A DNA stretch of 64,000 bases from Cupriavidus agavae. Lineage in GTDB: Bacteria > Pseudomonadota > Gammaproteobacteria > Burkholderiales > Burkholderiaceae. Positions 60,026-64,000 of this stretch are shown one piece after another. Numbering within the stretch: position 1 is the stretch's first letter; every line of letters begins with the position of its first letter. The stretch is taken from positions 124,001 through 188,000 of the forward strand of contig NZ_SGXM01000009.1 of NCBI RefSeq assembly GCF_004217045.1, read 5' to 3'. A program made the position numbers and the translations under genes. Under the pieces are notes generated by a model. The model saw only the letters and a list, made by a program, of their open reading frames with translations. It did no database searches and had not been told where the DNA came from.

Positions 60026-61591
60026 ATGTCCGAGCTTTCCCCGCCGGTTCTCCGGCTTTCCCATATCAGCAAGCGCTTTGGCGCGCTGCTGGCCAACGAC
60101 GATATCTCGCTGACGCTTCAGCGCGGCGAGGTGCTGGCCCTGCTCGGCGAGAACGGCGCCGGCAAGAGCACGCTCGTCAACATCCTGTTCGGCCACTACA
60201 CGGCCGATGCGGGCAGCGTGGAGGTGGACGGCGTGGCGCTGCCCCCCGGCAATCCGCGTGCGGCGCTGGCCGCCGGCGTCGGCATGGTGCACCAGCATTT
60301 CACGCTGGCCGACAACCTGTCGGTGCTCGACAACATCGTGATCGGCACCGCGCCGCTGTGGCACCTGCGCCAGCGGCGGCGCGCGGCGCTGGCGCGCATC
60401 CACGATCTGGCCGGCCGCTTCGGGCTGGCCGTGGACCCGCACGCGCGGGTCGGGGCGCTCTCCGTGGGCGAGCGCCAGCGCGTGGAGATCATCAAGGCGC
60501 TCTATCGCGGCGCGCGCGTGCTGATTCTCGACGAGCCCACCGCCGTGCTGACGCCGCAGGAGGTGGAAAGCCTGTTCGGCACGCTGCGCCAACTGATTGC
60601 CGAGGGGCTGGCGGTGATCTTCATCAGCCACAAGCTTGACGAGGTGCTGCGCGTCTCGCACCGCGTGGCGGTGCTGCGTGGCGGCCGGCTCGTGGCCACG
60701 CTGCCGGCCGCTGCCACCAGCAAGCCCGAACTCGCCGAGCTGATGGTGGGCCGGCGCGTGGAGATGCCGGCGCGCACCGGCACCACGGCCACCGGCCAGG
60801 TGGTGGCGGCGCTCGACCGCGCCAGCGTGGCGGCCACGGCCGGGCGGGGCGGGCTGCACGAGATTTCGCTCGACCTGCATGCCGGCGAGATCGTCGGCAT
60901 TGCCGGGGTGTCCGGCAACGGGCAGGTGGCGCTGGCCGAGGTCATGAGCGGCCTGGCGGCGCCATCGGCGGGCCGTGTGACGCTGCACGGCGCCGCGCTG
61001 CCGGCGCAACCGCGCCGCTGGATTGGCGCCGGCGTGGCGCGCATTCCGGAAGACCGCCACGCCGAAGGCGCCGTGGGCGACCTGGCCGTCTGGGAGAACG
61101 CCATTGCCGAGCAACTCGGCAATCCGGCATTCGTGCGCGCCGGGGTGATCCGCCGCGCGCCGGCCCGGCACTTCGCCCACGATCTGGTACGCCGCTTCGA
61201 CGTGCGCGGCGGGGGCATCGACACCCCCACGCGCACGCTGTCCGGCGGCAACATGCAGAAGCTGATCCTGGGGCGGGCGCTGTCGGTCACCGGCGCGGAT
61301 GCCTGCGCCCGGCCCCGGCTGGTGGTGGCAAGCCAGCCCACCTGGGGGCTCGACATCGGCGCGGTGGCCTACGTGCACCGCCAGTTGCTCGAAGCGGCCG
61401 CAGCCGGCGCCGCCGTGCTGCTGATTTCCGAGGATCTGGACGAACTGATGGCGCTTTCCGACCGCATCGCGGTCATGCACGCCGGCCGGCTGACGCCCGC
61501 CCGCGCCACGGCGTCGTGGACGCTCGGCACGCTGGGGCTGGCCATGGCCGGCGCCGGGACGGACGAGGGTGAGGTGTCCCATGCGGCTTGA
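60026..61591 (+). CDS. ABC transporter ATP-binding protein (nucleoside/sugar type, two ATPase domains)
   Basis: The 521-residue protein carries two ABC domains. The first has a full Walker A (GENGAGKST) and LSVGERQRVEIIKALYRGARVLILDEPTAVLTPQE. The second has a degenerate Walker A (GVSGNGQ) but a good LSGGNMQKLILGRAL signature, as usual in this transporter class. Start at the ATG at 60026. It overlaps the first permease gene by 11 bases. It would energise uptake of a nucleoside or base. Confidence 0.93.
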   Translation: MSELSPPVLRLSHISKRFGALLANDDISLTLQRGEVLALLGENGAGKSTLVNILFGHYTADAGSVEVDGVALPPGNPRAALAAGVGMVHQHFTLADNLSVLDNIVIGTAPLWHLRQRRRAALARIHDLAGRFGLAVDPHARVGALSVGERQRVEIIKALYRGARVLILDEPTAVLTPQEVESLFGTLRQLIAEGLAVIFISHKLDEVLRVSHRVAVLRGGRLVATLPAAATSKPELAELMVGRRVEMPARTGTTATGQVVAALDRASVAATAGRGGLHEISLDLHAGEIVGIAGVSGNGQVALAEVMSGLAAPSAGRVTLHGAALPAQPRRWIGAGVARIPEDRHAEGAVGDLAVWENAIAEQLGNPAFVRAGVIRRAPARHFAHDLVRRFDVRGGGIDTPTRTLSGGNMQKLILGRALSVTGADACARPRLVVASQPTWGLDIGAVAYVHRQLLEAAAAGAAVLLISEDLDELMALSDRIAVMHAGRLTPARATASWTLGTLGLAMAGAGTDEGEVSHAA

Positions 61592-62672
61592 GGCCCGTAC
61601 CGCTGTCTCGCGCACCGCGCTGGTTGGCGCGCCGCTGGCCGCCATCGCGGTGACGCTGCTGATCTGCGCGGCGCTGGTGGCCGCCGCCGGCGCCCCGGTT
61701 GGCCGGGCCTACCTGCTGCTGCTCGAAGGCGGCTTCGGCTCGCGCTTTGCGTGGTCCGAGACGCTCACGCGCGCCACGCCGCTGATCCTGACCGGCCTGG
61801 CCGTGGCGGTGGCGTTCCGCACGCGGCTGTTCAATATCGGCGCCGAGGGGCAACTCTATCTCGGCGCACTGGCCGCCGTGGCCGTGGGTGGCCAGGTCGA
61901 CGGCGCGGCGGCGCCGTGGGCGGCGTCGCTGCCAACCGGTGTGCTGTTTGGCGCGATGGTGGCCGCCGGCATGCTGGCCGGCGCGCTGTTGCTGCTGCTG
62001 CCCGCCGTGCTCAAGCTGCGGCTCGGCGTGGACGAGGTGGTCACCACGCTGCTGCTGAATTTCATCGTGCTGCTTGGCGTTTCGGCGATGCTGGACGGCC
62101 CGATGAAGGATCCGCTGGCCATGGGCTGGCCGCAATCGGTGGGGCTGGTGCCGGAACTGGAGCTGGCGCGGCTGATGGAGCGCTCGCGCGTGCATGCCGG
62201 CCTGCTGATGGCGCTGGCGCTGGCCGCGCTGGTCTGGGCGATCAACCGCTTCACGGTGTTCGGGCTGCAGATGCGTGCGGCAGGCGCCAACGCCCGCGCC
62301 GCCGCGTTCGCGGGCATGCCGGTGGGGCGCGTGACGCTGCTGGCCGCCGCGCTGTCTGGCGCGCTGGCCGGGCTTGCTGGCGTGGTCGAGGTGGCCGGGC
62401 GCACCGGCTACCTGACGCTCGACATGTCACCGGGCTACGGCTATACCGGCGTGGTGATCGCCATGCTGGCCGGGCTGCACCCGCTTGGCGTGGTGGCGTC
62501 GGCGGTGTTCGTGGCCGGCATCCTGGTGGGCGCGGACGGCATGAGCCGGGCGGTGGGCGTGCCCAACACCATCGCGGACGTGATCGTGGCCGTGGCGCTG
62601 CTGTCGATGCTGGTGGCGACGATGCTGACGCGCTACCGCATCCGCTTCGACCGCGCGGGGAGGGTCGCCTGA
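61581..62672 (+). CDS. ABC transporter permease (BMP/nucleoside type, first subunit)
   Basis: The ATG at 61581 gives 363 residues; a GTG four codons earlier is also possible. It has about nine membrane segments and the family motifs LFNIGAEGQLYLGALAAVAVGGQVDG, RLGVDEVVTTLLLNFI and MRAAGANARAAAFAGMPVGRV (EAA-like loop). It is the first of two permease subunits. It starts within the ATPase end and its stop overlaps the next gene by one base. Confidence 0.92.
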   Translation: MRLEARTAVSRTALVGAPLAAIAVTLLICAALVAAAGAPVGRAYLLLLEGGFGSRFAWSETLTRATPLILTGLAVAVAFRTRLFNIGAEGQLYLGALAAVAVGGQVDGAAAPWAASLPTGVLFGAMVAAGMLAGALLLLLPAVLKLRLGVDEVVTTLLLNFIVLLGVSAMLDGPMKDPLAMGWPQSVGLVPELELARLMERSRVHAGLLMALALAALVWAINRFTVFGLQMRAAGANARAAAFAGMPVGRVTLLAAALSGALAGLAGVVEVAGRTGYLTLDMSPGYGYTGVVIAMLAGLHPLGVVASAVFVAGILVGADGMSRAVGVPNTIADVIVAVALLSMLVATMLTRYRIRFDRAGRVA

Positions 62673-63622
62673 TGGAACTGCTCGATATCGTGTCCGGCGC
62701 GCCGTTCTGGATCGCCGTGCTGCGGGTGGCCACGCCGCTGATCTTCGGCACGCTGGGCGTGCTGCTGTGCGAGCGCGCCGGGGTGCTGAACCTTGGCATC
62801 GAGGGAATCATGGTGGCCGGGGCGTTCTCCGGATGGCTGGCGGTCTACCAGGGCGTGCCGCTGTGGGGCGGGGTGGCCGTGGCCGCGGGCGTGGGGCTTT
62901 GCCTGGGCCTGCTGCACGGCTGGCTGACGGTGTCGCTGGCGCTGTCGCAGCACGTGGCGGGGCTCGGCGTGACCATGCTGGCCACGAGTGTGTCGTACTA
63001 CGCCTACCGCCTCGGCTTTGCGCAGGTTGCCACGCCGCCCACCATCACCCCGTTCGCGCCGATGACGGGCTGGCAGGGCGTGCCCGTGATCGGCCCGGTC
63101 ATGGCGGCAGAGACGGCGCTGACGCTGCTGGCGCTGCTGGCGGCGCCGCTGCTGGCCTGGCTGCTCTACCGCACGCCGCTGGGGCTGGCCGTGCGCATGG
63201 TCGGCGAGAACCCGGCGGCGGCCGAAGGGCAGGGCATCCGCGTCAACGCGGTGCGCATCGGCGCGATCATGGCCGGCTCGGCGCTGATGGCGGTGGGCGG
63301 CGCCTTCCTGACGCTGTCGGCCTTCAACGCGTTCTTCTTCAACATGATCAACGGGCGCGGCTGGATCTGCGTGGCGCTGGTGGTGTTCGCGTCGTGGCGT
63401 CCCGGCCGGGCGCTGCTCGGCGCGCTGCTGTTCGCGGCGTTCGACGCGCTGCAACTGCGGCTGCAGCAGGGCGGCGCCAGCCTGCCGGGCCTGCCGGCGC
63501 TGCCCTATCAGGTCTACCTGATGCTTCCCTATATCCTGTCGATCGTCGCCCTGATCCTGGTGGCGCGCCGCGCGGCCTATCCGCAGGCGCTGATGAAACC
63601 GTACCGCAAGGGCGAGCGCTGA
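62672..63622 (+). CDS. ABC transporter permease (BMP/nucleoside type, second subunit)
   Basis: The 316-residue protein has about eight membrane segments, with FGTLGVLLCERAGVLNLGIEGIMVAGAF near the start and AVRMVGENPAAAEGQGIRVNAVRIGAIMAGSALMAVGGAF as the EAA-like loop zone. The start is fused to the previous stop (TGATG). It pairs with the preceding permease. Confidence 0.93.
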   Translation: MELLDIVSGAPFWIAVLRVATPLIFGTLGVLLCERAGVLNLGIEGIMVAGAFSGWLAVYQGVPLWGGVAVAAGVGLCLGLLHGWLTVSLALSQHVAGLGVTMLATSVSYYAYRLGFAQVATPPTITPFAPMTGWQGVPVIGPVMAAETALTLLALLAAPLLAWLLYRTPLGLAVRMVGENPAAAEGQGIRVNAVRIGAIMAGSALMAVGGAFLTLSAFNAFFFNMINGRGWICVALVVFASWRPGRALLGALLFAAFDALQLRLQQGGASLPGLPALPYQVYLMLPYILSIVALILVARRAAYPQALMKPYRKGER

Positions 63623-63643
63623 CCCCAACAAGAGACTGATTCC

Positions 63644-64000
63644 ATGTTCGATACCCTCCTGCGCCACTGCAACCTGCCCGACGGGCGGACCGACATCGAT
63701 ATCGGCATCACCGGCGGACGGATCGCCGCCGTGGCGCCGCACCTGCCGGGGCCGGCCGGCGAGGAAATCGATGCCGGCGGGCAGCTGGTCTCGCCGCCGT
63801 TCGTCGATGCCCATTTCCACATGGATTCCACGCTGTCGTACGGCCTGCCGCGCGTGAACCAGTCCGGCACGCTGCTCGAAGGCATCGCGCTGTGGGGCGA
63901 ACTGAAGCCGCTGCTGGTGCAGGAGGCCATTGTGGAGCGGGCCCTGGCCTATTGCGACTGGGCCGTGGCCAAGGGGCTGCTGGCGATCCGCTCGCACGTG
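63644..64000 (+). CDS. codA: Cytosine deaminase-like amidohydrolase, N-terminal part (cut by window edge)
   Basis: The ATG at 63644 opens a frame that is still open at the end of the window (119 residues seen). The start is MFDTLLRHCNLPDGR, then the metal-binding VDAHFHMDSTLSYG with two His, and NQSGTLLEGIALWGELKPLL, which closely follows E. coli CodA. The enzyme would turn cytosine into uracil. The gene is 21 bases after the permease and completes a pyrimidine uptake and catabolism operon. The catalytic C-terminal part lies outside. Confidence 0.85.
   Translation, partial: MFDTLLRHCNLPDGRTDIDIGITGGRIAAVAPHLPGPAGEEIDAGGQLVSPPFVDAHFHMDSTLSYGLPRVNQSGTLLEGIALWGELKPLLVQEAIVERALAYCDWAVAKGLLAIRSHV

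Overview
The window is a 64 kb stretch of GC-rich, gene-dense bacterial chromosome. It has no rRNA, tRNA, insertion sequence, prophage or CRISPR array that I can see. The set of families points to a betaproteobacterium of the Burkholderiaceae, most likely Cupriavidus or a close relative such as Ralstonia. The pointers are a Bug-type solute receptor, a short H-NS-family protein with the C-terminal WDGxGxxP motif, a CopRS-type copper locus beside a Cd/Zn/Pb-type P1B ATPase, and a URC-type uracil catabolism operon. This assignment is inference from gene content, not from a marker gene.

Layout. 1-8.2 kb: the end of a thiamine-diphosphate enzyme, a CinA-type amidase, the large catalase KatE, a lipoprotein sulfatase, an M20 peptidase lipoprotein and a DMT exporter. 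8.3-12.7 kb: an alpha/beta hydrolase fused to an acyl-CoA-binding domain, translationally coupled to a MASE1-PAS membrane protein, then an HdeD-like membrane protein fused to a putative papain-fold domain. 12.7-17.9 kb: a VWA protein divergent from a protease-MoxR-DUF58-VWA operon. 18-25.6 kb: a class III CoA-transferase, a DszC/SfnB-like flavoprotein, clsB-ybhN, and a cupin-Bug receptor-acyl-CoA dehydrogenase operon. 25.8-34.7 kb: a 1736-residue kinase/AAA/GAF/histidine kinase, a glycine-zipper lipoprotein, an MHYT-GGDEF-EAL protein, a small repeat protein and an H-NS-like protein. 34.7-43.2 kb: a copper operon (two small His/Cys-rich exported proteins, a TolC-family lipoprotein, a Tat-exported multicopper oxidase) divergent from copRS, followed by a metal P-type ATPase with its own MerR-family promoter. 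43.2-50.3 kb: a complete arn (L-Ara4N lipid A modification) operon in unusual order with a split arnA. 50.6-54.7 kb: an exported protein of unknown function, a second small repeat protein, an amino-acid receptor, an acyltransferase and a small secreted protein. 54.9-64 kb: a pyrimidine locus with URC1, URC4, upp, a TetR/RutR-like regulator, a BMP-family nucleoside-type ABC transporter and the start of a cytosine deaminase.

How the parts work together. The pyrimidine locus reads as one regulon: import of a nucleoside or base, deamination of cytosine to uracil, conversion to UMP by Upp, and breakdown by the URC1/URC4 route. A perfect palindrome matching the RutR consensus sits at the predicted start of transcription. 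The copper, P-type ATPase and arn loci form a contiguous block for envelope and metal defence. Two small exported proteins 18 kb apart share the same D-x-[YF]-[ST]-x-G-A repeat and have no function I can name. The most unusual proteins are the hydrolase-SnoaL-ACBP fusion with a cysteine nucleophile, the HdeD-papain-like fusion, and the large kinase, whose N-terminal kinase domain has lost key catalytic residues.
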